Positions 17,021-27,125 are shown, counted from the first letter of the stretch. The stretch: 64,000 bases of DNA from an uncultured Clostridia bacterium (GCA_944393465.1 CALYAG010000004.1:1-64000), one strand, 5' to 3'. Translations and numbers: made by a program. The notes: a model not told the origin generated them from the letters alone.

Positions 17021-17431
17021 TTAACCCCTCCAACCTTTTACTACTATAGCAAAAATAAGTGGCAATACTTGGCATATAATTAGCATTGTTACTATACCAA
17101 TCATTGCGCCAAAGCCTTTATCTCTTACGTCTAATTTTCTAATACCTATAACATATTGATAAATTGCTGCAATTGCTATTCCTAAAAATGCAACTGGAAT
17201 ACTATAAATTCTAACTTTATTTAATATGTATGCAACTAACCCATATGTAGTGCTGCCATAAGCTTCATTGTAGTCTTCTATTGATTGAAGTTCTTTGTCT
17301 TTTATTTCTACAAGTTGGCTTTTTGTTTCTTCTGATATTATTTCGTTTCCGACATTAGTATTTGCAGCATATGCACAATTTATACCCATTATGCTAATTA
17401 TGATTGCAAAAACTATAAGTACTTTTCTCAT
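17021..17431 (-). CDS. VirB2/TrbC-like small membrane protein
   Basis: The 136-residue protein has a signal peptide (about 1-23, cleavage near AYA-AN), a polar region and two long hydrophobic segments (about 75-95 and 107-132) separated by a short basic loop (IRKLDVRDKG). This layout matches VirB2/TrbC-type pilins of type IV secretion systems, though no diagnostic motif fixes the family. It overlaps nothing and is four bases from the CpaE-like scaffold, so it probably belongs to the same machine. The start follows AAGGGAG. Confidence 0.6.
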   Translation of the reverse strand: MRKVLIVFAIIISIMGINCAYAANTNVGNEIISEETKSQLVEIKDKELQSIEDYNEAYGSTTYGLVAYILNKVRIYSIPVAFLGIAIAAIYQYVIGIRKLDVRDKGFGAMIGIVTMLIICQVLPLIFAIVVKGWRG

Positions 17432-17578
17432 TAAACTTGCTCCCTTCCATTATTTTTATAAATTATATATTGTTTTAAACTGAATTTTACATATATTAAT
17501 AATACACTAATACTGTTAAAATAGCAAGCACATTTTGTAACTTTGTGTTAAATTGTATATTACAAATTAAAATTTATT

Positions 17579-18805
17579 TTACAACTTATTATATAAATAA
17601 GTCATCCATTTAAAAACTGCATTTGCCCAGTTTTTGTCACTTGCATATCTTGTATTTACCGCTGTTAAAGTTGCTCCCTCAAAATATGTACCTGTTGCAG
17701 TTTCTCCTCCATATATAGGTGTGCCTTTTGGATTTAGATAGTATTTTACAAATACACGAGATACTAAGTCTATTCCCTCAGCGTATGATTGGAAGGTATA
17801 AGCACTTCCAGATGGATCACTATCATATGCACCATATCCAAATAGGTTCTTTTTATTTTTAGATATGTTAGATGTTCCCCAACCACTTTCGTGTATTGCT
17901 ACTGCTGCAACAAATATACCATTTATATTATATTGCTGTTCTACATAGTAAAAATATTCTGCATTATCTTTAAACACATTGTTTACATCATTTGAATCAT
18001 TTTCAAATATTTGCTTAAACTGGTCTAGTGTAAGTCCACTTGGTTTATTTAGAAGCATACTAAAGCCTAGGTTTTGACTCAACTGTTCTTTTGTGTACTG
18101 AACATTATTTTCGTCACCATCACCGGTGCCATTTGGGTCAACATATTCTAAACTATCTGATTTTGCCCAGCCTAAATAATTGTCATATGACACATAATAC
18201 CAGTCACCTTGTTTTGCTTTTAAAACTACCTTATCACCTTTATTTATTGTAATTACTTTATCTGCATTTTCATCTGGATTTAATCTTATTGCAAGTGTTA
18301 TTGATGTTGCTTTAAGCTCGTCCCCTACTACTGGAACATAATTACTTGAAAAGGCTGCTGTTCCTACTTGTACTATTTTGTCTACTGATGCTTTCGTTAT
18401 TCTTGAAGATATTTGAACACTTGAAATAAGCTCGTCCCCTTCGTATACATTTTTTAATACAGCATTTTGTTTTCCATCTACACCTTCTTGCAAGACTTGC
18501 ATTTTGCCCTTTGCAAGAGAATTATTTTCTATATATTGAGTAGTGAATTCCACATCTATTTCTTGTTCTTCCAGTACTTCTATTTTTTGTACTTTAGTAT
18601 TGTTTTCGACTATTTCATCTATGTTAATTTTCTTACTTTTGTCTTGTGAAGTTATGGGAATTTCTATTGCAACAGTTTTATTTTGTGAATCTGATGCATA
18701 TGAAATATTTTTAGTTAAATATATACCAAAAATAATAGCTATAACTATTGCTATGGCTATTATTGTTAATAATATATATACCCACAATTTTGACTTTTTT
18801 ACCAT
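17579..18805 (-). CDS. Membrane-anchored glucosaminidase with SH3 domain (GH73)
   Basis: The protein has 408 residues from ATG 18805 (AGGGTGA upstream). A membrane anchor (about 10-30) is followed by a linker, an SH3b-like domain (about 165-215; GDWYYVSYDNYLGWAKSD) and a C-terminal GH73 endo-beta-N-acetylglucosaminidase domain. That domain contains FVAAVAIHESGWGTS (catalytic Glu) and NKKNLFGYGAYD. It cleaves the glycan backbone of peptidoglycan at the outer face of the membrane. It has no obvious partner in the adjacent genes. Confidence 0.87.
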   Translation of the reverse strand: MVKKSKLWVYILLTIIAIAIVIAIIFGIYLTKNISYASDSQNKTVAIEIPITSQDKSKKINIDEIVENNTKVQKIEVLEEQEIDVEFTTQYIENNSLAKGKMQVLQEGVDGKQNAVLKNVYEGDELISSVQISSRITKASVDKIVQVGTAAFSSNYVPVVGDELKATSITLAIRLNPDENADKVITINKGDKVVLKAKQGDWYYVSYDNYLGWAKSDSLEYVDPNGTGDGDENNVQYTKEQLSQNLGFSMLLNKPSGLTLDQFKQIFENDSNDVNNVFKDNAEYFYYVEQQYNINGIFVAAVAIHESGWGTSNISKNKKNLFGYGAYDSDPSGSAYTFQSYAEGIDLVSRVFVKYYLNPKGTPIYGGETATGTYFEGATLTAVNTRYASDKNWANAVFKWMTYLYNKL

Positions 18806-18885
18806 ATTATTCACCCTAATATTATTGTAATATTAAAGTAAGTTTTTGTCAATTATTGTAATAAAAAAGTATTTAAATCGTAAAA

Positions 18886-18936
18886 AATCGTGTTACTATT
18901 CAGAACTTCATGTGTTTTTTAAATAGTAACACTTTT
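18886..18936. terminator. Hairpin terminator after the GT39-like gene
   Basis: GTGTTACTATT (18890-18900) pairs with AATAGTAACAC (18922-18932). On the minus strand it is followed by GATTTTTTA. Confidence 0.7.
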
Positions 18937-20616
18937 TTACAAATTCTTACTTACTAAATAGTAATTGGCTTCAAAGCCTCTTGCTCTGCCTTCAAGCACT
19001 AGCTCATAATTATTTGCTCCAGTGTATTCTAGCACTTCTTTTAATACTTCATCAACATTTAAGTATAATTTAATTCCAACTATAAATGTGTCTTCTACAT
19101 CTCTTTCTTTTAAAAGTTCAAGTTGGGTTTCGTTTAATATTAATGACTCTTTATATATAGCAAATTCTGGCATATTTTTTATGTGATTGTAGCCATTTAT
19201 TCCTACATATACAAATTGATAATCTTGGTATTCTTTTGCTAGTTCAATGTATTTTTTGTATCCTTTATACAAATAATCTGGTTCTTTTGTAATTAAGCCA
19301 TAAGTTTGCAATGCTATAACAGCAATTATAGCTATTATATTAACAACAAGTCTTATTTTCTTTTTGCTTATTTTGCCAATATAATATGAACCTAGAAGAA
19401 CTACTCCAATAACTATTAATGGAAGTGTTGGTAAAATGTATCTTTGTTCTAAATATGGTGCAGTTTTTGATATGATTAAGTAATATATTATAACTGGAAA
19501 TGCAAGTATTGCATATTCTGCAGTTCTCTTGTTTTTACCTAATTTAATAAAATAAGTTATTAATAGAATAGCTATTACTCCAAGCAGAATATATCCAATC
19601 GTGCTATTTATGCTAAATTCTCTAAACATTTCTTCTACATAGAATTTTAGTCTTTCAAAATAGTTTTCTTGAAGCCTACCTATCCCTCTATATGAAAAGA
19701 ATATGTGATATATACTTGCCGGAAATATTGCTATGCCAAGAATTGCAAGTTTTACGTTTTCCCAAAGCCAAGTTTTTCTTTTACCTTTTAAATGTATAAA
19801 TAAAATAGCAAAAATTACAGCTGCAAATAAGCAAAAATAATATTGCGTTAAAAAGCCTAAAATTGTGGCTATGCTTAATTCTGTCATTAATTTTTTTGCC
19901 ATGCCATGTCTAACAATTTTTATGCAAATATATGTATACCAAAGTACAAAAAATGTCATCATCATATACATTCTTTGAAACATTACTGTAGAAATGGCTC
20001 CAATGCTTAGTCCATAAAGCAACACAGCTACTATGCCTAATTTTTCTTTTTTATATAATTTGAATATTTTAAAAATATAAATGCAGGTCAAAATATAAAA
20101 TACTATGTTTATTATGAATATTATATATTTTGAAAATTGTCCCAAGAAAAATGATGAAACTATATGCACAAGTATATAAAAAAGTGGTGGATGCACATCT
20201 CTTGATTGGTTCCATATTACTGGAGCAAAGTCAAAAATATCTTCTGGCTGTATTGTTAAGTATTCCATGGCATCTTCTTTTGTTTTCCAAATTGGGTTTG
20301 TATCTTCTTCCACATCCCACAAATAGTAGAAAACATTACTATGAAAAACACAATATACAATATTTGCAAACCAATTTCCGTCTAATACATATTTAAAAAT
20401 AACTGTATTCATTCCATCTGCAGGGCCATATGGCTGATACAAATTGTCATATTTGTAATTTGATGAACCATATGAAAACATTTCATCTTCATTAAATCCT
20501 TCTTTTTGTGTTTCGTAAAAAAGCATAGTAATAGTTAGTACAACTATTACTACACTCAAAATTATGTTTGTTTTGTTTTTGAAAAATTTTAAGAAATGTT
20601 TTAAAAATTTTTTCAT
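18937..20616 (-). CDS. GT39/ArnT-like membrane glycosyltransferase
   Basis: The protein has 559 residues from ATG 20616; a longer frame upstream overlaps the previous gene and lacks a better site. About eleven hydrophobic segments are present. The first external loop carries RDVHPPLFYILVH (about 135-147), the DxHPPL-type motif of the PMT/ArnT superfamily with its catalytic Asp. Such enzymes move a sugar from a polyprenyl-phosphate donor to a surface acceptor; the substrate is unknown. It lies downstream of the 20639-21460 gene in the same direction. Confidence 0.8.
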   Translation of the reverse strand: MKKFLKHFLKFFKNKTNIILSVVIVVLTITMLFYETQKEGFNEDEMFSYGSSNYKYDNLYQPYGPADGMNTVIFKYVLDGNWFANIVYCVFHSNVFYYLWDVEEDTNPIWKTKEDAMEYLTIQPEDIFDFAPVIWNQSRDVHPPLFYILVHIVSSFFLGQFSKYIIFIINIVFYILTCIYIFKIFKLYKKEKLGIVAVLLYGLSIGAISTVMFQRMYMMMTFFVLWYTYICIKIVRHGMAKKLMTELSIATILGFLTQYYFCLFAAVIFAILFIHLKGKRKTWLWENVKLAILGIAIFPASIYHIFFSYRGIGRLQENYFERLKFYVEEMFREFSINSTIGYILLGVIAILLITYFIKLGKNKRTAEYAILAFPVIIYYLIISKTAPYLEQRYILPTLPLIVIGVVLLGSYYIGKISKKKIRLVVNIIAIIAVIALQTYGLITKEPDYLYKGYKKYIELAKEYQDYQFVYVGINGYNHIKNMPEFAIYKESLILNETQLELLKERDVEDTFIVGIKLYLNVDEVLKEVLEYTGANNYELVLEGRARGFEANYYLVSKNL

Positions 20617-20638
20617 ATGATTTTCCTTTTTGCCTCTT

Positions 20639-21460
20639 TTATTGTTGCTGTGCATTTTCTTCTTGCATTTCATTTGATAATTGCTCCATTACATCTAATA
20701 CTTGGGTCATTCCTGGATAAATTGCATCAATAAATTCGTCATTTATAACAACTTTCCAAGTAAGTCCTTTTCTTTCTAAATTAATTGTAATGTCTGTTGT
20801 TCTTGTGTCTACATTTTCATCTACTAAACTTTCTTCAAGTAATTGCAAATTTTGCTCTGTACTAATATCATCTTGCGTTTCTAGTACTTCTGATATTTTT
20901 TCTATCCAATTTAATAATACTTGTCTAAAGTTTTTGGTCGTAATTGTAGCTGTTACTGTTGCATTTGTATTTTCCACACTCTCTCCAGTTATTTCCCAAG
21001 AAAGCTCATTAAAACACTCTTTTTCTAAGTTTGACATTGAGTTACCACTATTTGTAGCTATAGAGCTATCTAAAACAGAAATAAGTCCATCGTAATCTAT
21101 ATTTAGGCTTGCCATAAATTTGTTACCATTTTTTAGGTTTGTAAATAAATTATTTACAGATGATCTTGGAGTTATTGAAGTATACAAAACCATTAGAGCT
21201 AATACAATTAGTACTATTAAAAGAATTACAACTAAAAGCCATTTTTTGCTCTTTTTTTCTTTTTTAACTTTTGTTTTTGGACTTTCTTTTAATTTATTTT
21301 CTGATTTTACTTTATTTTGCTCTTTTGAATCAACTTCTAACTTATCTTTTTTATTTTCTTTGTTTTCTTCTTTGCTTTTTGAAGGCTTGTCCTCAGTTTT
21401 AGGCTTATTGGTTTCTTTTTCATTTTTTAAGTTTTCTTTTTTTTCATCTTTTTCTTTCAT
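20639..21460 (-). CDS. Single-pass membrane protein, unknown function
   Basis: The 273-residue protein has an extremely charged Lys/Glu cytoplasmic region (1-70), one membrane helix (about 73-93) and an extracellular domain (about 95-265). The pattern SSVNNLFTNLKNGN followed by strand-rich repeats suggests an NTF2/DUF4878-like fold. The fold guess rests on pattern only. The start follows GAGGTTGA. Probably co-transcribed with the GT39-like gene that begins 23 bases after its end. Confidence 0.65.
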   Translation of the reverse strand: MKEKDEKKENLKNEKETNKPKTEDKPSKSKEENKENKKDKLEVDSKEQNKVKSENKLKESPKTKVKKEKKSKKWLLVVILLIVLIVLALMVLYTSITPRSSVNNLFTNLKNGNKFMASLNIDYDGLISVLDSSIATNSGNSMSNLEKECFNELSWEITGESVENTNATVTATITTKNFRQVLLNWIEKISEVLETQDDISTEQNLQLLEESLVDENVDTRTTDITINLERKGLTWKVVINDEFIDAIYPGMTQVLDVMEQLSNEMQEENAQQQ

Positions 21461-21570
21461 ATATTCAACCTCACTATCTTTGTAGTAAGCAATAACGTAA
21501 ATTATTTTAAACTACATTTTTTATTTACTATAAATATATAATAATAAATTGGTTAAATCAAGTCTTTGGT

Positions 21571-22119
21571 TTATCTTTCTAAAAGGATTTTTATTGCAAT
21601 TAAAATTAAAATAACTCCTCCTGCGATTTGTGAGTGCTTTTTGTACTTTTCACCAAATATATTTCCTATTTTTACGCCTAGCAAAGATAATATAAATGTT
21701 ATAATTCCTATTGATATAATTGGTTCTATTATGCTTATTTTTAAGAATGCAAATGTTACTCCAACAGCCAAAGCATCTATGCTTGTAGCTATTGCTAAAA
21801 TTATCATAGTTTTAAAGTCTATGCTATCATCTACTTCTTCTTTTTCTTTTTTAAAAGCTTCTACTAACATATTTATTCCTATTGCTGCAATTAAAAAAAA
21901 TGCAATATAGTTGTCTACTTTTGTAATTGCATTACTTAATTTGCTTCCAAGAAAATAGCCAATTACGGGCATTAATGCCTGAAATATGCCAAAATACAAA
22001 GCAATAACTATGGCATTTTTCCATTTCATTTTGATCATAGATAAGCCTTTGCAAATGGCTACTGCAAAAGCATCCATACCAAGGCCTACGCTTAAGAATA
22101 ATATTTCTGAGACTCCCAT
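21571..22119 (-). CDS. mntP: Manganese efflux pump MntP
   Basis: The 182-residue protein has six hydrophobic helices. The paired family motifs are GLGMDAFAVAICKGL (about 13-27) and ATSIDALAVGVTFAFL (about 110-125), each with the membrane Asp required for Mn export. Both termini are short, as usual. It sits 10 bases after uppP in the same direction, so the two are co-transcribed. No yybP-ykoY Mn riboswitch is seen upstream. Confidence 0.92.
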   Translation of the reverse strand: MGVSEILFLSVGLGMDAFAVAICKGLSMIKMKWKNAIVIALYFGIFQALMPVIGYFLGSKLSNAITKVDNYIAFFLIAAIGINMLVEAFKKEKEEVDDSIDFKTMIILAIATSIDALAVGVTFAFLKISIIEPIISIGIITFILSLLGVKIGNIFGEKYKKHSQIAGGVILILIAIKILLER

Positions 22120-22129
22120 TTGACACCTT

Positions 22130-22972
22130 TCATAATATACCTAGTAGGATGATTACAATTATTCCAAGTACAATTCTATACCAGCCAAATACTTTGAAGT
22201 CGTGTTTCTTTATGTAGTTCATTAAGAATTTTATTACAAATATTGATACTATAAATGCTACTATCATTCCCACTAATAATACAGCAAGTTCCATTCCTGT
22301 AAAGCTTAAGCCAAATTTTAATATTTTAAGTAAGCTTGCGCCAAACATTACTGGTATTGCTAAGTAAAAGGTATATTCTGCAGCCACTGTTCTAGAAATT
22401 CCTATAAGTAACGCTCCTATTATTGTTGCACCTGAACGTGATGTTCCTGGAAATATTGCTGCTATTAATTGAAACAAGCCTATTATTAAAGCATCTTTGT
22501 ATGTAAGTTCTGATATATCATTTACTCTAGGCTTCATATTCTTTTTTTTGTTTTCTATTACTATAAATGCAACACCAACTAAAATAAGCATTATTGCCAC
22601 AACCCACGAGTTATATAAATATTTATTTAGTATATCATCAAATAGCAAACCTACAATTGCTGCTGGAATGCATGCAACTAATATTTTTGCCCACAAAACA
22701 AGTATGTTTTTGTCCCATACTACTTTTGATGAGCCTCCATGTTTACTTTTTTGCATTTTTAAAGGCCATATGCTTTTAAAATACAATACTACAACGGCTA
22801 ATATTGCGCCTAATTGTATTACTACATCAAACATATCAAAAAAGCCATCTGATAAGCCTTGAAATTTTAAAAAGTTTTCTGCTAAAATTAAGTGTCCTGT
22901 ACTACTAATTGGTAGCCATTCTGTAATTCCTTCAATTACTCCATAAATTATTGAATAAATAATGTTTAACAT
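22130..22972 (-). CDS. uppP: Undecaprenyl-diphosphatase UppP (BacA)
   Basis: The protein has 280 residues from ATG 22972, preceded by CAGGAGGAA. It contains the BacA signatures GVIEGITEWLPISSTGHLIL (about 11-30, catalytic Glu residues) and FPGTSRSGATIIGALLIGISR (in two parts, about 170-190). It recycles the lipid carrier for peptidoglycan and teichoic acid by removing one phosphate, and some bacteria gain bacitracin resistance from it. Eight or so membrane helices are visible. Confidence 0.96.
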   Translation of the reverse strand: MLNIIYSIIYGVIEGITEWLPISSTGHLILAENFLKFQGLSDGFFDMFDVVIQLGAILAVVVLYFKSIWPLKMQKSKHGGSSKVVWDKNILVLWAKILVACIPAAIVGLLFDDILNKYLYNSWVVAIMLILVGVAFIVIENKKKNMKPRVNDISELTYKDALIIGLFQLIAAIFPGTSRSGATIIGALLIGISRTVAAEYTFYLAIPVMFGASLLKILKFGLSFTGMELAVLLVGMIVAFIVSIFVIKFLMNYIKKHDFKVFGWYRIVLGIIVIILLGIL

Positions 22973-23237
22973 TTGTTCCTCCTGTTTTTTTATATTTATT
23001 TTTGTTTTATACAAATTATGCTAATATTTTAAATTGTAGCCCAATTATTTTTCATTCTAATGAATATATAGCATTTTGTTAAGTTCCTTTAGAACATTTA
23101 TTGAAACTTTTTTAAAAGGATTATATCATTTTATTCATAGTCTTGTAAATATTTTTAATTAATGTTATAATTCCAATTAGTAATTGGTTTATGAATTTTT
23201 CCTCAAAATTCAAATTTAACACAAAGGATTTGTTATT

Positions 23238-24419
23238 ATGATTGATGAAAATGATATTGATAAAACTCAAGAATTTTCTATTGAATCTGATGCAGAATAT
23301 TATGCTAAAAATGAACAAATGCTAAAGCAACATCGTGATTTAAAATCTGCAGAAGGAAGAACTCCTATTGCTCCTAAAGGAAGCGAATTCCCTAAGGATG
23401 CTCCAAGATATAATAAGGCTCCACAAATGCCTAAAGATTATAGAAAAGGGTTAGCAACTTCAAAAGATGTTAAAGTGGGAAATCCTAGGTATCCACACAC
23501 GCCACAAATGCCTAGCAGGGCTATTAATAATGGAGTTAAATCAAAACAAAAATGGCATAGAACAAGTGACGAAGTAAGAAAAAATGGCAAAATTCAAAAT
23601 AAAAAACCTAAATTAAGTCTTTCAAAACGTCTTTTAATTGGTGCTGCAATTCTTACTGGTGGTGCTATTGCTATTAGTTTAGGTTCTTTGGCTGTTAAAA
23701 ATTTTGTATCAAATCAAAGAAATCAAGCCTTGTCAGAATCTCAACAAAATTTACAAAATGTAAATTCTAATGAAAGAGAGATAAATATAGATTATTATTC
23801 TAATGAAGATAATTCTCTATATTTATTAAACAATCAAATAAATGATTTGCTAAAAAAATATGAGCAAAATCCAAGTTCAGTTTCTAGAGATGAGGTAGCA
23901 TCTCTTTTAAGTGCGACTTATCAAGAAGGAAGAAATGTTATTTTTCCTAAAGTTGCTAAGGCTTATAATTCTTACAGTCAAGAAAATGATGAATTTCCAA
24001 AAGAAATTAATTCAAAAAATTTAGTTTATTGGCATAGTAAGGGAGTTAATGGATACTATATTAGCAATCAAACCGATCCTGTCAATAATCCAAATGGCCA
24101 AGCAATTGCATATGATAATAGTGATTTAAGTGATTTTATAAGTAACCAACTAAATATTCACAGTTTATATAAAACTAATCCAAATTCTGGAGCGGTTGAA
24201 TTAGAAGATGATGTTACACTTGATAATGCTATTAATAGTTTAACTGTTGGTATTACTCAAGTTAATAATATGTCAGCATTAGATGTTCACTATGAAAAGG
24301 GATTGTTTGGTAATAAAATTTTAAAAATAGAACAACCACAAAAAGAAAATAGTGATAAAACCAATTCCAATACTTCTACAATAAATACTAAAAGCGATTT
24401 AGGAGATGAAGAAAGATAG
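23238..24419 (+). CDS. Single-pass membrane protein, unknown function
   Basis: The 393-residue protein has a long hydrophilic N-terminus (1-128) with repeated PQMP and AP(R/Q) motifs. One membrane helix (about 130-152) and an extracellular domain (about 155-375) rich in N, S and D follow. No recognised domain. The start ATG 23238 has AAAGGAT upstream at an acceptable distance. It stands alone on the plus strand between minus-strand genes, and a strong hairpin follows at 24480. Confidence 0.65.
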   Translation: MIDENDIDKTQEFSIESDAEYYAKNEQMLKQHRDLKSAEGRTPIAPKGSEFPKDAPRYNKAPQMPKDYRKGLATSKDVKVGNPRYPHTPQMPSRAINNGVKSKQKWHRTSDEVRKNGKIQNKKPKLSLSKRLLIGAAILTGGAIAISLGSLAVKNFVSNQRNQALSESQQNLQNVNSNEREINIDYYSNEDNSLYLLNNQINDLLKKYEQNPSSVSRDEVASLLSATYQEGRNVIFPKVAKAYNSYSQENDEFPKEINSKNLVYWHSKGVNGYYISNQTDPVNNPNGQAIAYDNSDLSDFISNQLNIHSLYKTNPNSGAVELEDDVTLDNAINSLTVGITQVNNMSALDVHYEKGLFGNKILKIEQPQKENSDKTNSNTSTINTKSDLGDEER

Positions 24420-24479
24420 TCTAAGAAAATTGAACAATTTTGTTTTGTTAGAACTTCGATTTTCCTATATCAAAAAAAT

Positions 24480-24523
24480 GCGGCCAATAGTAGTTACAAG
24501 AGTAGCTTCTATTGGTCGCTTTT
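24480..24523. terminator. Bidirectional terminator
   Basis: GCGGCCAATAG pairs with CTATTGGTCGC (one G-T pair) and is followed by TTTT on the plus strand and AAAAAA-derived T-run on the minus strand. It separates convergent genes. Confidence 0.8.
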
Positions 24524-24531
24524 CGCCTTAA

Positions 24532-24975
24532 TTATTTTTGATTAGCTTTTTCAATGATTCTCATATACCACTTTTGCGGTTCCCTTTCTTCATCTTTCAC
24601 AATGACTTTAAAGTCATTGTCTTCGTAAAGAAGCCAGTAATCTTTGTCCACTTCATCTACTTTCTGTTCCCAAATATCCAAGTTGGGAACATCCAGCACT
24701 TTTGTGGAATCTACATTTTCTTGAATAAATTCCACAATTTGGTCACGTGCTTCAGGTTTTTTTAAAAGCTGTGCCAACATAATTTTTTCTTCCGGTACAG
24801 TTTCATTCAAATTTCTAAAGCACATGTTCATGAGAATTGTTTTCGGCAGGCCAATTTTCAATAATTTGGCATAAGCCAAATTTTTCTCTTTTTTTGAAGG
24901 TTGACCTTTGAATCCCTTCATATCATCAAAAACAACCCGAGCAATTTTCGGTGCGATGGTATTTACAAATACCAT
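24532..24975 (-). CDS. Hypothetical cytoplasmic protein
   Basis: The 147-residue protein starts at ATG 24975, eight bases after GAAAGGAG; the in-frame GTG three codons upstream is too close to that site. It is soluble and helical in its first 90 residues (ARVVFDDMKGFKGQPSKKEK, then AKLLKIGLPKTIL). The C-terminal strand-rich part has DKDYWLLYEDNDFKVIVKDEE. I recognise no family. It is slightly richer in G+C than the neighbouring genes (23 of 60 bases in 24661-24720). A monocistronic unit between two hairpins. Confidence 0.55.
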   Translation of the reverse strand: MVFVNTIAPKIARVVFDDMKGFKGQPSKKEKNLAYAKLLKIGLPKTILMNMCFRNLNETVPEEKIMLAQLLKKPEARDQIVEFIQENVDSTKVLDVPNLDIWEQKVDEVDKDYWLLYEDNDFKVIVKDEEREPQKWYMRIIEKANQK

Positions 24976-25036
24976 ATTGCACACTCCTTTCTAAAATGGT
25001 ATCTTATCTATTATAACACAATTTACATAAAAAATC

Positions 25037-25066
25037 AACCAATAAGCTAAAATACTTATTGGTTTT
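25037..25066. terminator. Terminator of spoVG
   Basis: ACCAATAAG pairs with CTTATTGGT around CTAAAATA. The minus-strand read continues into a T-run, fitting termination after spoVG. Confidence 0.65.
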
Positions 25067-25143
25067 TAATTAAATACAAATTCCTTTAACAAAGACTATG
25101 TGCATAGCCTTTTAAAGCATGTATACTTACTGGTTGATATTTA

Positions 25144-25449
25144 TTATTCTTCTGAGCTTGAAGCTTCTGTTTCAGGTTTAGCTTCAGGTTCAGGGGTATT
25201 ATTGTATACTTCTAATATAGCTTTTTGGATTTTTTCTCTAGTAGCAGGATTTATAGGATGTGCTATATCCTTATGTTCTCCAGTGCTCTTAATCTTTTTG
25301 CTAGGCATAGCAATAAATAATACTCCTTCAGGATTTTTGATAACTTTGATTTCATGAACTACGAATTCGTTATCAAATGTTACAGATGCAACAGCTTTTA
25401 ATCTGTTCTCTGAATTTACTTTTCTTAATCTTACGTCTGTTATTTCCAT
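25144..25449 (-). CDS. spoVG: Septation regulator SpoVG
   Basis: The protein has 101 residues from ATG 25449, preceded by GGAAGGAG. It shows the characteristic start [11 protein letters not shown] and the conserved [20 protein letters not shown], then [12 protein letters not shown]. The C-terminal tail is acidic ([15 protein letters not shown]). SpoVG is a small RNA- and DNA-binding regulator that affects septation, capsule and sporulation. It diverges from murC, with 279 bases between the two start codons. Confidence 0.95.
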   Translation of the reverse strand: MEITDVRLRKVNSENRLKAVASVTFDNEFVVHEIKVIKNPEGVLFIAMPSKKIKSTGEHKDIAHPINPATREKIQKAILEVYNNTPEPEAKPETEASSSEE

Positions 25450-25657
25450 AATAGTGTTTCTCCTTCCAAAGTTATAAATTTTATGAAAAATATTTCTATT
25501 TTTCATACTACTTTATATATTCGCTAATAATCTTCTTTTTCCTTCTTATTTTTACAAAAATTTTACCATTTTATGAACAACTAATTGAAAGTTTAAATTT
25601 TAAATTATATATTAATTGATTTTAATAAAAATTTCTGTTTTTATGTAAATATGCATA

Positions 25658-25686
25658 TTGTTTTTTTTCATTTTCTGTAATATAAT
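25658..25686 (+). promoter_or_regulatory. Sigma-A promoter of murC
   Basis: TTGTTT (25658-25663), a 17-base spacer and TATAAT (25681-25686), 43 bases before the murC start. Confidence 0.7.
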
Positions 25687-25728
25687 AATTAGGCAAATTA
25701 TATAATTTATTAAGGAGCGTGAATTTTT

Positions 25729-27114
25729 TTGGCAAACTTGCAAGAATTAAAAAGATATAAAAACATTTACATGATAGGTATTGGCGGAATTAGTATGAGC
25801 GGTATTGCAGAAATTCTTAAAAACTGGGGATTTCATGTTGCTGGCTCTGATATAAGTTCTTCTTCTATTACCGACAAACTAATTTCCAATGGTATTTCTG
25901 TTACAATAGGACACAATTTAGATGTACTTTCTAAAGCAGATTTAGTTGTTTATTCTGCTGCAATTAAGCCAACGGATGTTGAACTTGTTAAGGCTCACGA
26001 ACTGGGCATACCAGTTGTTGAAAGAGCTGATTTTTTAGGTGAAATTACAAAGTGCTTTAGAAATACTATATGTGTTTCTGGTACTCATGGCAAATCTACT
26101 ACTACTTCTATGGTTTCTATGTGCTTTTTAGAAGCTCATAAAGACCCTACAATACAAATTGGAGCGTCTTTGGATGACATTGGTGGAAATTACAAAATAG
26201 GTAATAGTGATTTCTTTATATTAGAAGCCTGCGAATATGTAGAAAGTTTTTTAAAGTTTTATCCTAAAGCTGAAATTATACTTAATATAGATAATGACCA
26301 TTTAGACTATTATGGCACATTGGACAATATTAAAGCTGCATTTGTAAAATATGTAAAATTACTTCCTGATGATGGCATTTTAGTTTATAATGCAGATGAC
26401 CCAAATTGTGCCCATTTATCACAATATACAAAGGCAAAAAGCTTAACATTTGGTATAAATTCATCAAATGCCAACTTTGTTGCTAAAAATATCTCTTTTG
26501 ATAAAAATGGTTATCCATCTTTTGATGTATATTACAATAATGCATTTTACAAAACTATGAAATTATCTATACCAGGCAAGCACAACGTACTTAATGCACT
26601 TTCTTGCATAGCTTTATGTAATGAATTTGGTTTAGATAGAAATGATATAAAAAATGCTCTTCAAAAGTATAAAGGTGCTCATAGAAGATTTGAATATATT
26701 GGTGAATTTAATAGTGTAAAGGTATATGATGACTATGGCCACCACCCAACTGAAATACAAGCTACTGCTGAAGCTTTAAAGAAAAAACAATATAATCATT
26801 CATGGATAATTTTTCAGCCACACACATATAGTAGAACCAAAAATTTATTAGATGATTTTGCTAGAGTTTTACTAAACTTTGACAATATTATTGTTACAGA
26901 CATTTATGCTGCTAGAGAAAGCGATACATATGGTGTTTCTGCAAAAGATATTGTAGAAAAAATAGATTCTATGGGCAGAACAGCTTACTATATACCTAAC
27001 TTTGATGATATTGTTGATTTTGTTAAAAGAAATGCAAAACCTGATGATATTGTTCTTACTCAAGGTGCTGGAACAGTAACTCAAATAGGACCAAAATTGG
27101 TCGAAAAAGATTAA
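25729..27114 (+). CDS. murC: UDP-N-acetylmuramate--L-alanine ligase
   Basis: The 461-residue protein is read from TTG 25729, 11 bases after AAGGAG; no in-frame ATG is nearer. It contains the N-terminal GIGGISMSGIAE nucleotide site (about 17-28), the ATP-binding loop GTHGKSTTTSM (about 117-127), the catalytic EACEYVESF region and DDYGHHPTEI near 340. MurC adds L-alanine to UDP-MurNAc, the first peptide step of wall synthesis. A hairpin terminator follows 12 bases after the stop, so it is a single-gene unit. Confidence 0.96.
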   Translation: MANLQELKRYKNIYMIGIGGISMSGIAEILKNWGFHVAGSDISSSSITDKLISNGISVTIGHNLDVLSKADLVVYSAAIKPTDVELVKAHELGIPVVERADFLGEITKCFRNTICVSGTHGKSTTTSMVSMCFLEAHKDPTIQIGASLDDIGGNYKIGNSDFFILEACEYVESFLKFYPKAEIILNIDNDHLDYYGTLDNIKAAFVKYVKLLPDDGILVYNADDPNCAHLSQYTKAKSLTFGINSSNANFVAKNISFDKNGYPSFDVYYNNAFYKTMKLSIPGKHNVLNALSCIALCNEFGLDRNDIKNALQKYKGAHRRFEYIGEFNSVKVYDDYGHHPTEIQATAEALKKKQYNHSWIIFQPHTYSRTKNLLDDFARVLLNFDNIIVTDIYAARESDTYGVSAKDIVEKIDSMGRTAYYIPNFDDIVDFVKRNAKPDDIVLTQGAGTVTQIGPKLVEKD

Positions 27115-27125
27115 TAATAAGTTTG

